From NCBI GenBank assembly GCA_944989445.1, contig CALYLW010000130.1, forward strand, positions 124,001 to 188,000: a DNA stretch of 64,000 bases. Direction: 5' to 3'. This document shows, piece by piece, positions 10,713 to 23,331 of the stretch; within the stretch, counting starts at the first letter, position 1, and the number at the start of each line of letters is the position of its first letter. A model generated the notes under the pieces. The model was given only the letters and a program-made list of their open reading frames with translations. It made no database searches and was not told where the DNA came from. Origin of the DNA: Ampullaceana balthica (Eukaryota; Mollusca; Gastropoda; Lymnaeidae). A program made the translations under genes and the position numbers.

Positions 10713-13700
10713 AATAAGGTAAGGCCACATTTGTTCAATACTTTGTTTACTAGAGGAAGTATAGCGCTATATAACAATAAGGTAAGGCCACATTTGTTCA
10801 ATAGTTTGTTTACTAGAGGAAGTATAGCGCTATATAAAAATAAGGTAAGGCCACATTTGTTCAATACTTTGTTTACTAGAGGAAGTATAGCGCTATATAA
10901 CAACAATGTAAGGCCACATTTGTTCAATAGTTTGTTTACTAGAGGAAGTATAGCGCTATATAACAACAAGGTAAGGCCACATTTGTTCAATAGTTTGTTT
11001 ACTAGAGGAAGTATAGCGCTATATAACAACAAGGTAAGGCCACATTTGTTCAATAGTTTGTTTACTAGAGGAAGTATAGCGCTATATAACAATAAGGTAA
11101 GGCCACATTTGTTCAATACTTTGTTTACTAGAGGAAGTATAGCGCTATATAACAATAAGGTAAGGCCACATTTGTTCAATACTTTGTTTACTAGAGGAAG
11201 TATAGCGCTATATAACAACAAGGTAAGGCCACATTTGTTCAATACTTTGTTTACTAGAGGAAGTATAGCGCTATATAACAACAAGGTAAGGCCACATTTG
11301 TTCAATACTTTGTTTACTAGAGGAAGTATAGCGATATATAACAACAAGGTAAGGCCACATTTGTTCAATAGTTTGTTTACTAGAGGAAGTATAGCGCTAT
11401 ATAACAACAAGGTAAGGCCACATTTGTTCAATACTTTGTTTACTAGAGGAAGTGTAGCGCTATATAACAACAAGGTAAGGCCACATTTGTTCAATACTTT
11501 GTTTACTAGAGGAAGTATAGCGCTATATAACAACAAGGTAAGGCCACATTTGTTCAATACTTTGTTTACTAGAGGAAGTATAGCGCTATATAACAACAAG
11601 GTAAGGCCACATTTGTTCAATACTTTGTTTACTAGAGGAAGTATAGCGCTATATAACAACAAGGTAAGGCCACATTTGTTCAATACTTTGTTTACTAGAG
11701 GAAGTATCGCGCTATATAACAACAAGGTAAGGCCACATTTGTTCAATACTTTGTTTACTAGAGGAAGTATAGCGCTATATAACAACAAGGTAAGGCCACA
11801 TTTGTTCAATACTTTGTTTACTAGAGGAAGTATAGCACTATATAACAATAAGGTAAGGCCACATTTGTTCAATACTTTGTTTACTAGAGGAAGTATAGCG
11901 CTATATAACAATAAGGTAAGACCACATTTGTTCAATACTTTGTTTACTAGAGGAAGTATAGCACTATATAACAACAAGGTAAGGCCACATTTGTTCAATA
12001 CTTTGTTTACTAGAGGAAGTATAGCACTATATAACAACAAGGTAAGGCCACATTTGTTCAATACTTTGTTTACTAGAGGAAGTATAGCGCTATATAACAA
12101 CAAGGTAAGGCCACATTTGTTCAATACTTTGTTTACTAGAGGAAGTATCGCGCTATATAACAACAAGGTAAGGCCACATTTGTTCAATACTTTGTTTAGT
12201 AGAGGAAGTATAGCGCTATATAACAACAAGGTAAGGCCACATTTGTTCAATACTTTGTTTACTAGAGGAAGTATAGCGCTATATAACAACAAGGTAAGGC
12301 CACATTTGTTCAATACTTTGTTTACTAGAGGAAGTATAGCGCTATATAACAACAAGGTAAGGCACCATTTGTTCAATACTTTGTTTACTAGAGAAAGTAT
12401 AGCGCTATATAACAATAAGGTAAGGCCACATTTGTTCAATACTTTGTTTACTAGAGGAAGTATAGCGCTATATAACAACAAGGTAAGGCCACATTTGTTC
12501 AATACTTTGTTTACTAGAGGAAGTATAGCGCTATATAACAACAAGGTAAGGCACCATTTGTTCAATACTTTGTTTACTAGAGGAAGTATAGCGCTATATA
12601 ACAATAAGGTAAGGCCACATTTGTTCAATACTTTGTTTACTAGAGGAAGTATAGCGCTATATAACAACAAGGTAAGGCCACATTTGTTCAATACTTTGTT
12701 TACTAGAGGAAGTATAGCGCTATATAACAACAAGGTAAGGCCACATTTGTTCAATACTTTGTTTACTAGAGGAAGTATAGCGCTATATAACAACAAGGTA
12801 AGGCCACATTTGTTCAATACTTTGTTTACTAGAGGAAGTATAGCGCTATATAACAACAAGGTAAGGCCACATTTGTTCAATACTTTGTTTACTAGAGGAA
12901 GTATAGCGCTATATAACAACAAGGTAAGGCCACATTTGTTCAATACTTTGTTTACTAGAGGAAGTATAGCGCTATATAACAACAAGGTAAGGCCACATTT
13001 GTTCAATACTTTGTTTACTAGAGGAAGTATAGCGCTATATAACAACAAGGTAAGGCCACATTTGTTCAATACTTTGTTTACTAGAGGAAGTATAGCGCTA
13101 TATAACAACAAGATAAGGTCACATTTGTTCAATACTTTGTTTAATAGAGGAAGTATAGCGCTATATAACAACAAGGTAAGGCCACATTTGTTCAATAGTT
13201 TGTTTACTAGAGGAAGTATAGCGCTATATAACAACAAGGTAAGGCCACATTTGTTCAATACTTTGTTTACTAGAGGAAGTGTAGCGCTATATAACAACAA
13301 GGTAAGGCCACATTTGTTCAATACTTTGTTTACTAGAGGAAGTATAGCGCTATATAACAACAAGGTAAGGCCACATTTGTTCAATACTTTGTTTACTAGA
13401 GGAAGTATAGCGCTATATAACAACAAGGTAAGGCCACATTTGTTCAATACTTTGTTTACTAGAGGAAGTATAGCGCTATATAACAACAAGGTAAGGCCAC
13501 ATTTGTTCAATACTTTGTTTACTAGAGGAAGTATCGCGCTATATAACAACAAGGTAAGGCCACATTTGTTCAATACTTTGTTTACTAGAGGAAGTATAGC
13601 GCTATATAACAACAAGGTAAGGCCACATTTGTTCAATACTTTGTTTACTAGAGGAAGTATAGCACTATATAACAATAAGGTAAGGCCACATTTGTTCAAT

Positions 13701-15757
13701 ACTTTGTTTACTAGAGGAAGTATAGCGCTATATAACAATAAGGTAAGACCACATTTGTTCAATACTTTGTTTACTAGAGGAAGTATAGCACTATATAACA
13801 ACAAGGTAAGGCCACATTTGTTCAATACTTTGTTTACTAGAGGAAGTATAGCACTATATAACAACAAGGTAAGGCCACATTTGTTCAATACTTTGTTTAC
13901 TAGAGGAAGTATAGCGCTATATAACAACAAGGTAAGGCCACATTTGTTCAATACTTTGTTTACTAGAGGAAGTATCGCGCTATATAACAACAAGGTAAGG
14001 CCACATTTGTTCAATACTTTGTTTAGTAGAGGAAGTATAGCGCTATATAACAACAAGGTAAGGCCACATTTGTTCAATACTTTGTTTACTAGAGGAAGTA
14101 TAGCGCTATATAACAACAAGGTAAGGCCACATTTGTTCAATACTTTGTTTACTAGAGGAAGTATAGCGCTATATAACAACAAGGTAAGGCACCATTTGTT
14201 CAATACTTTGTTTACTAGAGAAAGTATAGCGCTATATAACAATAAGGTAAGGCCACATTTGTTCAATACTTTGTTTACTAGAGGAAGTATAGCGCTATAT
14301 AACAACAAGGTAAGGCCACATTTGTTCAATACTTTGTTTACTAGAGGAAGTATAGCGCTATATAACAACAAGGTAAGGCACCATTTGTTCAATACTTTGT
14401 TTACTAGAGGAAGTATAGCGCTATATAACAATAAGGTAAGGCCACATTTGTTCAATACTTTGTTTACTAGAGGAAGTATAGCGCTATATAACAACAAGGT
14501 AAGGCCACATTTGTTCAATACTTTGTTTACTAGAGGAAGTATAGCGCTATATAACAACAAGGTAAGGCCACATTTGTTCAATACTTTGTTTACTAGAGGA
14601 AGTATAGCGCTATATAACAACAAGGTAAGGCCACATTTGTTCAATACTTTGTTTACTAGAGGAAGTATAGCGCTATATAACAACAAGGTAAGGCCACATT
14701 TGTTCAATACTTTGTTTACTAGAGGAAGTATAGCGCTATATAACAACAAGGTAAGGCCACATTTGTTCAATACTTTGTTTACTAGAGGAAGTATAGCGCT
14801 ATATAACAACAAGGTAAGGCCACATTTGTTCAATACTTTGTTTACTAGAGGAAGTATAGCGCTATATAACAACAAGGTAAGGCCACATTTGTTTAATACT
14901 TTGTTTACTAGAGGAAGTATAGCGCTATATAACAACAAGATAAGGTCACATTTGTTCAATACTTTGTTTAATAGAGGAAGTATAGCGCTATATAACAACA
15001 AGGTAAGGCCACATTTGTTCAATACTTTGTTTACTAGAGGAAGTATAGCGCTATATAACAACAAGGTAAGGCCACATTTGTTCAATACTTTGTTTACTAT
15101 AGAGGAAGTATAGCGCTATATAACAACAAGGTAAGGCCACATTTGTTCAATACTTTGTTTACTAGAGGAAGTATAGCGCTATATAACAACAAGGTAAGGC
15201 CACATTTGTTCAATACTTTGTTTACTAGAGGAAGTATAGCGCTATATAACAACAAGGTAAGGCCACATTTGTTCAATACTTTGTTTACTAGAGGAAGTAT
15301 AGCGCTATATAACAACAAGGTAAGGCCACATTTGTTCAATACTTTGTTTACTAGAGGAAGTATCGCGCTATATAACAATAATGTAAGGCCACATTTGTTC
15401 AATACTTTGTTTACTAGAGGAAGTATAGCGCTATATAACAACAAGGTAAGGCCACATTTGTTCAATACTTTGTTTACTAGAGGAAGTATCGCGCTATATA
15501 ACAATAATGTAAGGCCACATTTGTTCAATATTTTGTTTACTAGAGGAAGTATAGCGCTATATAACAACAAGGTAAGGCCACATTTGTTCAATATTTTGTT
15601 TACTAGAGGAAGTATAGCGCTATATAACAACAAGGTAAGGCCACATTTGTTCAATACTTTGTTTACAAGAGGAAGTATAGCGCTATATAACAATAATGTA
15701 AGGCCACATTTGTTCAATACTTTGTTTACTAGAGGAAGTATAGCGCTATATAACAAT
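10713..15757. repeat. 63-bp minisatellite, about 80 copies, with an exact 29-unit duplication
   Basis: The unit (signature gtttactagaggaagtatag) is 63 bp and contains the perfect 12-bp palindrome tatagcgctata. Marker variants recur at exactly 1827 bp (29 x 63): agtgtagcgc at about 11451/13278, ggcacc at 12361/14188 and 12550/14377, aagataaggtc at about 13111/14938, and tttaatagagg at about 13140/14967. The shared block starts after 11333, where the first copy has gcgatata and the second does not. A 2-bp insertion near 15098 (tactatagagg) is the only length change I noticed. Because 63 is a multiple of three and the unit lacks stops, both strands stay open for more than 4 kb. I do not consider either frame a gene. 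Confidence 0.97.
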
Positions 15758-16768
15758 AGGAGGCAAACTACGTAAAACGTTAATTGAATCGATGCTATGA
15801 AATATTAAAATGAAGTGAGGTTACTTACGATTAGTTACAGTATGATTACAGTTGGTACTTTAACCTTAAGTAACTGTTTGGCTCGTTTGGGGGAGGGGGG
15901 TCTTTGGGGGGGGGGAGAGAAATTTATATATCAAAGAATATTATAAAAATTCATTAAAACTTTGAAAATCATTATTTTCTATTAATTACGTATGTTGTAA
16001 TATTTTCAATAAATTCAATTAAATTAAAAAAAAAGAAAATCACAATGATCGATTTTATTCTGATTAGTATTTCAAATCGACGGCCATTTTTGTTCACTCC
16101 GTATTGAATCGCGATCAATTTGAGCCAAAGCCTTCCCTCAGACTCCACGAGTTTTTAATAAGCTCGAACTCTAGCGAGGGCATTCGCAGACAGCGTTTCT
16201 TAGGGCCTTGGATATTCAGAGGGGGTTTAATGGATTGCTGGCGTTTTATGGAACCTGGCAAGGACGGAAAGGTTTTCAAACCTACTCTCAAGTCCGAGCT
16301 GAAAGCGGACGTGGTCAAACACCTTAAGGGCTTAGCACTAAATAAATTTTTGAAAAAAAAATTTAAATATAAGCAACAACAAATGATAATAGAATTTTTA
16401 AAAATATATATTTCATGGATTATTATGATATTCATTAAAACAAAACATTATTTAGGTTTACTTTTATGTCATATAAATTCTTGCAGTGAAAATCAAAATC
16501 TGCAAATGTCTTATAATTCTAGCACTAATATTTGTTTTGGACCTTTAAAATTTTAATTCATAAAAACGTTATTAACTCATAACGAAATAATCGCATTTAA
16601 ATAGCATGCACAAAGTATAGCACGCGTCACAATAACAGACAGCGTGACGATGTAGTAGTGCGTCATAAATGATCGGTAATTCATATATTGTAGCACACTA
16701 AGCGACCATACGACACGCTGTTCACACTTAGCAATCTCAGCGTTCTCAGTCTTTGTCCTGCTGAGTAG
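15758..16768. other. Unique spacer, with an unrecognised open segment
   Basis: G-runs sit at 15890-15915 and AT-rich sequence follows. At 16104-16556 the plus strand has a 150-codon open frame starting with TTG; its first internal ATG is near 16229. The part 16104-16340 has balanced composition and is open on both strands, whereas the rest is AT-rich with low-complexity residues. I recognise no domain and no flanking splice signals that would make it an exon. A decayed mobile-element fragment is as likely. Confidence 0.45.
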
Positions 16769-17886
16769 CACTGTAACTGTGTTATAAGACAACTTAACCA
16801 CAACTTAGGCCTTTACAATAACAGTTACACTGACTATGTGTTATAAGACAACTTAACGACAACTTAGGCCTTTACAATAACAGTTACACTGACTATGTGT
16901 TATAAGACAACTTAACGACAACTTAGGCCTTTACAATAACAGTTACACTGACTATGTGTTATAAGACAACTTAACGACAACTTAGGCCTTTACAATAACA
17001 TTTACACTGTAACTGTGTTATAAGACAACTTAACGACAACTTATGCCTTTACAATAACATTTACACTGTAACTGTGTTATAAGACAACTTAACGACAACT
17101 TAGGCCTTTACAATAACAGTTACACTGACTATGTGTTATAAGACAACTTAACGACAACTTAGGCCTTTACAATAACATTTACACTGACTATGTGTTATTA
17201 GACAAGATAACCACAACTTAGGCCTTTACAATAACATTTACACTGTAACTGTGTTATAAGACAACTTAACCACAACTTAGGCCTTTACAATAACATTTAC
17301 ACTGACTATGTGTTATTAGACAAGATAACCACAACTTAGGCCTTTACAATAACATTTACACTGACTATGTGTTATTAGACAATATAACCACAACTTAGGC
17401 CTTTACAATAACATTTACACTGACTATGTGTTATTAGACAATATAACCACAACTTAGGCCTTTACAATAACATTTACACTGACTATGTGTTATTAGACAA
17501 TATAACCACAACTTAGGCCTTTACAATAACATTTACACTGACTATGTGTTATTAGACAATATAACCACAACTTAGGCCTTTACAATAACATTTACACTGT
17601 AACTGTGTTATAAGACAACTTAACGACAACTTAGGCCTTTACAATAACATTTACACTGTAACTGTGTTATAAGACAACTTAACCACAACTTAGGCCTTTA
17701 CAATAACAGTTACACTGACTATGTGTTATAAGACAACTTAACGACAACTTAGGCCTTTACAATAACAGTTACACTGACTATGTGTTATAAGACAACTTAA
17801 CGACAACTTAGGCCTTTACAATAACAGTTACACTGACTATGTGTTATTAGACAATATAACCACAACTTAGGCCTTTACAATATCAG
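16769..17886. repeat. 59-bp minisatellite, about 19 copies
   Basis: The 59-bp unit (signature cttaggcctttacaataaca) occurs in two main forms. One has gtaactgtgttataagacaa, the other gactatgtgttattagacaa; cttaacgac and tataaccac variants mix between them. Runs of one form (for example 17310-17580) show recent local amplification. The array ends at about 17886. Confidence 0.96.
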
Positions 17887-18076
17887 TTTAGTCAGTTTAC
17901 AATGACAGTGACATCGATCGTTGAACATGTTGTTTTATGCATCTCGAATTGTGGCGGCAAAATAAATATTGTTATTACAGACGGCAAGTTTTTTAATGAA
18001 CAACGGATGTTAATGAAAATGTTACAGTCTCAAGATAAGCATATGACTTTTTAAATATTAAAAAAGCATGGATTTA

Positions 18077-18079
<3 letters not shown>

Positions 18080-18137
<58 letters not shown>
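18080..18137. repeat. (AT)n microsatellite
   Basis: An uninterrupted TA/AT dinucleotide run of about 58 bp, directly before the SINE head that starts at 18138. It is likely to be length-variable. Confidence 0.97.
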
Positions 18138-18141
<4 letters not shown>

Positions 18142-18384
18142 GGGGGAGCGGTGGTCTAGCGGTAGCGCGCTGGGCTGTCGTACTATAGAGGGGATGGTAG
18201 AGGTTGGAACACGCTGAGAGATAGGCTAAAACAAGGTTAGTACAGCTGTTGTCAGGCTTGGGGCGTGACCGGCAGACTGGATAACAGGGTAAGTCTCAGG
18301 AAATCTAGACAAGGTCCTTATTTGGAGGGCGTCACATCCGGTCAATCGGCAGTGCTAGGGGAGACGATGCTGGAGATTTAAAAG
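18138..18384 (+). mobile_element. tRNA-derived SINE-like element
   Basis: The segment begins gggggagcggtggtctagcg (from about 18142) and continues gtagcgcgctgggctgtcg, which resembles the 5' end of a tRNA including a box-A-like promoter. A weak box-B-like stretch, aggttggaac, lies about 50 bp downstream near 18200. No cloverleaf can be completed, so this is not a tRNA gene. The body to about 18384 is GC-richer than its surroundings and has no poly-A tail that I can define. SINE heads of this kind are common in animal genomes; the 3' boundary is a guess. Confidence 0.55.
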
Positions 18385-19349
18385 TTTTATATTTTTTTAT
18401 TTTGGGTGCGTGTCTTAGTCTGTGTCTTAGTATGTGTCTTAGTCTGTGCTGTGTTACTGTTTGTTGTATTGTTGTTGGTCATATTACAATATGTGCTGGG
18501 TAACGGTTACTACATTAACTTGTTGATCTGTAATGTTCGTAGTTTTCAATGATGATATTTAGAAAGTTTCTTGTTTATGTTAGTATCGATATTTTATTTT
18601 AAAATCTTTTACGTCATAAACGTTGTGATTTTTCCTGTTTATTTGAAAGAAAAAATATTAAATGACGGTGATTTCTTTGGTATAAAAAAGAAAAATTTAA
18701 TTAAAATGTTCCAAAATAATATGCGATACTATGTTTTGCTTTTTTCAGATGATAATACAAACAAATTATAAAAAATCATTGGAATTTTTTTTTAAACAAA
18801 GACAAAAATAAAAATATTCTTATATTATAATGTGAAGATATGGTTACATAATTAAGAACACAAGTTATTTACTGAACGATGTAGAACAATTTATTTTTAG
18901 AACAATAAAGTCAGAAAATCTCACATAAAGTCTTTGATTGACTACAAAATTGGAAACTATTTGTAGTTCTCTCCCCTAAATTGCTTCATACAAGCATGAT
19001 AAACAATAAAAACGGAATATTCAATGAAACTTGGGATACATGAGAAATTATCACGTAATCCACATAGAAATTGAATAACTTTAATATCCTACCAAATCGT
19101 AGGCTTTATTAAAAGAAACTTTTAAAAATGTTATATGAAAATAAAACTAATAACTAAACATATAAACACTAGAGGAGAGAGGAACAAAGATCGGAGTAGT
19201 TAAAATACATATGGCTTTAAATTCTAACTTAGAAATACAAAACAACGATTATTGAGCATGCTAAAACAAACGTCTGGAATACGGGCGTGGACCGGGTAGC
19301 CTGTAGAAAGCAGGAAAACCAATAGACTATGACCATTTAGAACGTTAAT

Positions 19350-19670
19350 AAATAGAAGTAAAAAAAAAGATTTTTTAAAAAGAAGAACATACAGTTTAAA
19401 AATTTTAAAATATGTACTATGATGTAATATGACTAAAAATGTGGGGCGGGTGCTTCTCAGGCTTAACTAATTCAATTCACTCATTTTCTTACTCGTCATT
19501 TGTAAACCTTAATCATTTTAGCCAAACGCCTAAAAAAGCGCCCGCCCACTTTTTTAGTCATATTACATCATAGTACTTCTTTCAAATTTTAAATTTTCAA
19601 ATTTTATTTTCATCTTTTTAGTCCATTTATAAAAACGTGGTTTTTAAAAATCTTTTTTTTACTTCTACAG
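19350..19670. mobile_element. MITE-like long inverted repeat
   Basis: Two inverted arms flank a core of about 80 bp. The inner arms (19414-19455 and 19536-19576) match over about 42 bp with two or three differences and share gtactatgatgtaatatgac. Outer arms beginning gaagtaaaaaaaa (from 19355, and ending at 19665 on the right) match over about 22 bp. The sequences between outer and inner arms are AT-rich and diverged. A TA dinucleotide sits outside each end, which would suit a Tc1/mariner-type MITE, but I cannot fix the ends. The transcript would fold into a long hairpin. Confidence 0.6.
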
Positions 19671-20315
19671 GTATTTATTTTATTCTATTTAGTCTAAGTG
19701 TATGCTAAGGTGAGTTTTGAAGTATTGATTATGTTCATATATAATACGCATTGCCCGACAAACATTTACAGACTGGAAATGACTGATCTCCCCTTGATGT
19801 TAAACATGGTTTTTGTGGTCGGGGTTGGTGTGAACTCGGCACGTGAATGTAATGTAAACAAGGGCAGACGGATAACACATAGGCTTATATATAGATAAAC
19901 TAAAAAGTTCAATTATTTAATAACGGTACATATCTGAAATCTGATCGATCTGAAATTTTGATACAATGCATTGTCATCAAAGATCTAACTGTCGTAAAAT
20001 TTTGAGATCTCTTGGACCATCAGAAGTGGTTTAATTTTACGTTGGCAGATTTGAACAATTGTGGACACACATGAACGAAAGCTAATAAAAACGTGGTAAT
20101 AAAAATGCAAGACTAGACAAAAACTATGATTAAACGTAAGGGGCAAAACCGTCTTTATAGAAGGAGAATAATAATGGGGGTGAGACTGCAACCAGACTTT
20201 TAAATTAGTAAATGTATAACATATTAACATATCTCTACTGGACTAATTGGATTTCCCCGCAGCTAAGTGTTTTATTCTTTTGTTACATTCGTTTTATTTG
20301 TGTACTATTTGTTCG

Positions 20316-20339
20316 TTGAGGAAGGCTCTTTGCCGAAAC
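20316..20339 (+). ncRNA. Hammerhead-ribozyme-like core (Penelope-like type)
   Basis: The motif ttgagga is followed by ggctctttgcc, which can form a GGC/GCC stem II, and then by gaaac. This is the order of the hammerhead core (CUGANGA, stem II, GAAA) with one change in the first box. Short-stem hammerheads of this look are known from the terminal repeats of Penelope-like retroelements. I did not find a reverse transcriptase next to it, and the changed first base may abolish cleavage. Activity is unproven. Confidence 0.4.
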
Positions 20340-20565
20340 GTTCGCTGTTGTGTTACGTCCTGTCAGGCTAACTAATACCCTGTTTATATGTTATACATTT
20401 ACTATATAGAAGGAGCAACTGTAATGGAGATGATGAGATAAGGTTATTTTTGCAAAGCCAAATTATTAATTTTGGGTAATATTTTCTGCCAAAGTTCGGT
20501 GTTCTAGGCTTGTAATAATAATGTTGTCTTATTTTCAAACTTCTCATTCGACTTTTTTATTTCCT

Positions 20566-20857
20566 GTAGTGTAAGTACAGCTATAGTGTAAGTACAACTA
20601 TGGTGTAAGTACAACTATAGTGTAAGTACAACTATAGTGTAAGTACAACTATAGTGTAAGTACAACTATGGTGTAAGTACAACTATGGTGTAAGTACAAC
20701 TATGGTGTAAGTACAACTATGGTGTAAGTACAATTATAGTGTAAGTACAACTATGGTGTAAGTACAACTATGGTGTAAGTACAACTATGGTGTAAGTACA
20801 ACTATAGTGTTAGTACAACTATATTGTAAGTACAACTATAGTGTTAGTACAACTTTA
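20566..20857. repeat. 17-bp minisatellite, about 17 copies
   Basis: The unit is tatggtgtaagtacaac, with tatagtg and tgttag variants. Ends are sharp. No coding significance. Confidence 0.95.
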
Positions 20858-22476
20858 GTTTGTTTTTGTAAAGACAAATAGTTATGAAATGATCAAACAG
20901 CTTTCAATATTAAGCTTAGAGATGAAAATTAGTTCTGGTGATTTCTTTAATCTTATAAGGATGTTTTGTTCCATATCATTTAGAATGCAAAAGTTATTAC
21001 GAAAAATAGAATTATTGTTTTTAAAATTATAGGCAATTGAAATATGTAAAACAATAATTGTTAACTTTAAGTTAAAGGCGATATGCAAGTGCAAACGTAT
21101 ATAAAAGACATATACATCATAATTAACATCCAGTAATATTTTATACAAGCAACAAAGCCCGTCTAAGGACGTTCCGCCACCGTTAGGTGGCATGTTGTAA
21201 CTCCCCTCCAACAGCCGACTTGACCGGCATACATGTGCATCACTTCAAAAATACTATTCATTATAGTTAAAATAAATAACTCGTAAAAACAGAGCTTTTG
21301 ACTATAAATCCTAACGCGCATTACTCAAAATATAGTTTTGGAAGAAATACTGCACCAAAAATAACTCGTTTTGAACGTCCGCGTAAACGTGTTCAATATG
21401 ATTGGCTGTAGGAGTCATATGTGTTTGAGGGACCAATCGCTATCGATGACCGCACGGAAGATATCCTTTTATTATATAGGATTGTATTTATTTGAATACA
21501 GTGTTTGGAAATAGAAACAAATCTGTTTATTATTAGTATTATATTTCATAAGTATACTCTAAAATTGTCTTCAATGAGACGACTTCCCTCCCTCGTCAAT
21601 ACTTTGAAGAACGTACATATTTTTGTCTCTGTTAATTTATTTCAAATCAATAAGTCATTGTCTAAATATAAAATTTTAACATAACAAAATAAAATTCTTT
21701 AAGTTTAAGTGCACCCCATTTATTTTTCTAAACTCATACTTCGATGGTAAAATATCAATATTTATACTAAAATACCATGATTTCTATATTTCTATCAAAT
21801 TTCCTAATTAATAAATAAAATAGTTAAATATTTAAATATTCTTAATGCTGATATCATCTCAGTTGTTAATTCAATGAAGAATTTTATGGAAATAATCTAC
21901 TGAAAAATGAATTCTCTGAAACTAAAAACAAAAAATACTATTTCAGTATTCGACAGTGAACACTTGCATGACGAATCCATTCCGGTTAATCAGTGCAAAC
22001 AACTTCTACTGACTTCCTCCTCCCCTCTCCCATTCCTCTTCCCTCTCACCCAACTTTTCATTTCGGATTGTCTTCAATCCTTATTTCAAATCCGAATCCG
22101 TGGGTTTCTCTCTAACACTGAAGGAGTCTAGGAGATGAGCCAGGACTTAGGTGACAATTCAATCAGTTGGGTTTGTATAGCAGGGACGGCTGAGGTCTTA
22201 AATCTGGACGGCCGTGTGGAGGGCCTCAGATAACACGGTTTACAAGAAATTGAGGGAGATTTCTGGAGATAGACAGACAAGTGAGCGGGGCGATAGGAGG
22301 GTCAGCAGGAGACAAGAAGTCGTTGTTAACTTGTTATTGAGGGCTGGACAGTAATGATATAATACAAATAAGGACGACACAAGATTGGGACTTTGAGGGG
22401 ATTATTGAATTTTTTTTTGGTGACGAATAGACACGAGGTTGCCGGGGTCATAACGTTGGAAGCTGTACAGTAAGTA
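20858..22476. other. AT-rich unique region without a recognised gene
   Basis: Short open frames on both strands show no domain. The 17-bp string cttttgactataaatcc near 21297 is the exact reverse complement of part of the dispersed repeat at 25450-25533, so a related element lies here in opposite orientation. A polypyrimidine stretch occurs near 22015-22050. The part 22130-22330 is GC-richer but shows no gene. Confidence 0.5.
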
Positions 22477-23109
22477 TAGCTAGTACAGTATACAGATATA
22501 TCTATTATATATAGCTAGTACAGTATACAGATATATCTATTATATATATGCTAGTACAGTATACATATATATCTATTATATATAGCTAGTGCAGTATACA
22601 GATATATCTATTATATATAGCTAGTACAGTATACAGATATATCTATTATATATAGCTAGTACAGTATACAGATATATCTATTATATATAGCTAGTACAGC
22701 ATACAGATATATCTATTATATATAGCTAGTACAGCATACAGATATATCTATTATATATAGCTATTACAGTATACAGATATATCTATTATATATAGCTAGT
22801 ACAGTATACAGATATATCTATTATATATAGCTAGTACAGTATACAGATATATCTATTATATATAGCTAGTACAGTATACAGATATATCTATTATATATAG
22901 CTAGTACAGTATACAGATATATCTATTATATATAGCTAGTACAGTATACAGATATATCTATTATATATAGCTAGTACAGTATACAGATATATCTATTATA
23001 TATAGCTAGTACAGTATACAGATATATCTATTATATATAGCTAGTATAGTATACAGATATATCTATTATATATAGCTAGTATAGTATACATTATACATAT
23101 ATATCTATT
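22477..23109. repeat. 35-bp minisatellite, about 18 copies
   Basis: The AT-rich 35-bp unit (signature cagtatacagatatatctat) is highly uniform. It is partly self-complementary (tatatatag / ctatatata type segments), so single strands could form hairpins. The last copies carry agtatag and end in a diverged tail near 23109. Confidence 0.96.
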
Positions 23110-23331
23110 TTTAATCGACTAATTTGTGAATTTATTTTAAAATTTAAATGAATTTTTTTTTCTTATAAACGATGTTGTTTCTTACCACATGGGCAATGGT
23201 TTCTAGTGGACTAAAGTGACCAAAAGTACATCGCTGTTGAATGTAATTACAAAACAATATGATTTTAATCGGTGATGTCTCGATTTCTGTCTGTGCTAAC
23301 AAGGACAATATTGTCTTGTGAACGAATTTTG

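Larger units (their letters stand above)
18385..20565. other. AT-rich unique region without a recognised gene
   Basis: Holds only short open frames with no domain resemblance. Near 18412 the motif gtgtcttagt is repeated three times. An inverted-repeat element lies at 19350-19670 and a hammerhead-like core at 20316-20339, both annotated separately. Confidence 0.55.

Noticed and set aside
10595..15775. Open frames of about 1460 to 1500 codons on both strands
   Set aside because: They lie fully inside the 63-bp array, exist on both strands, and follow from a stop-free unit whose length is a multiple of three. No domain or gene signal is present outside the array.
18142..18215. Possible tRNA gene
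   Set aside because: Only the 5' part resembles a tRNA; no anticodon arm, T arm or acceptor pairing can be completed. Better explained as a SINE head.
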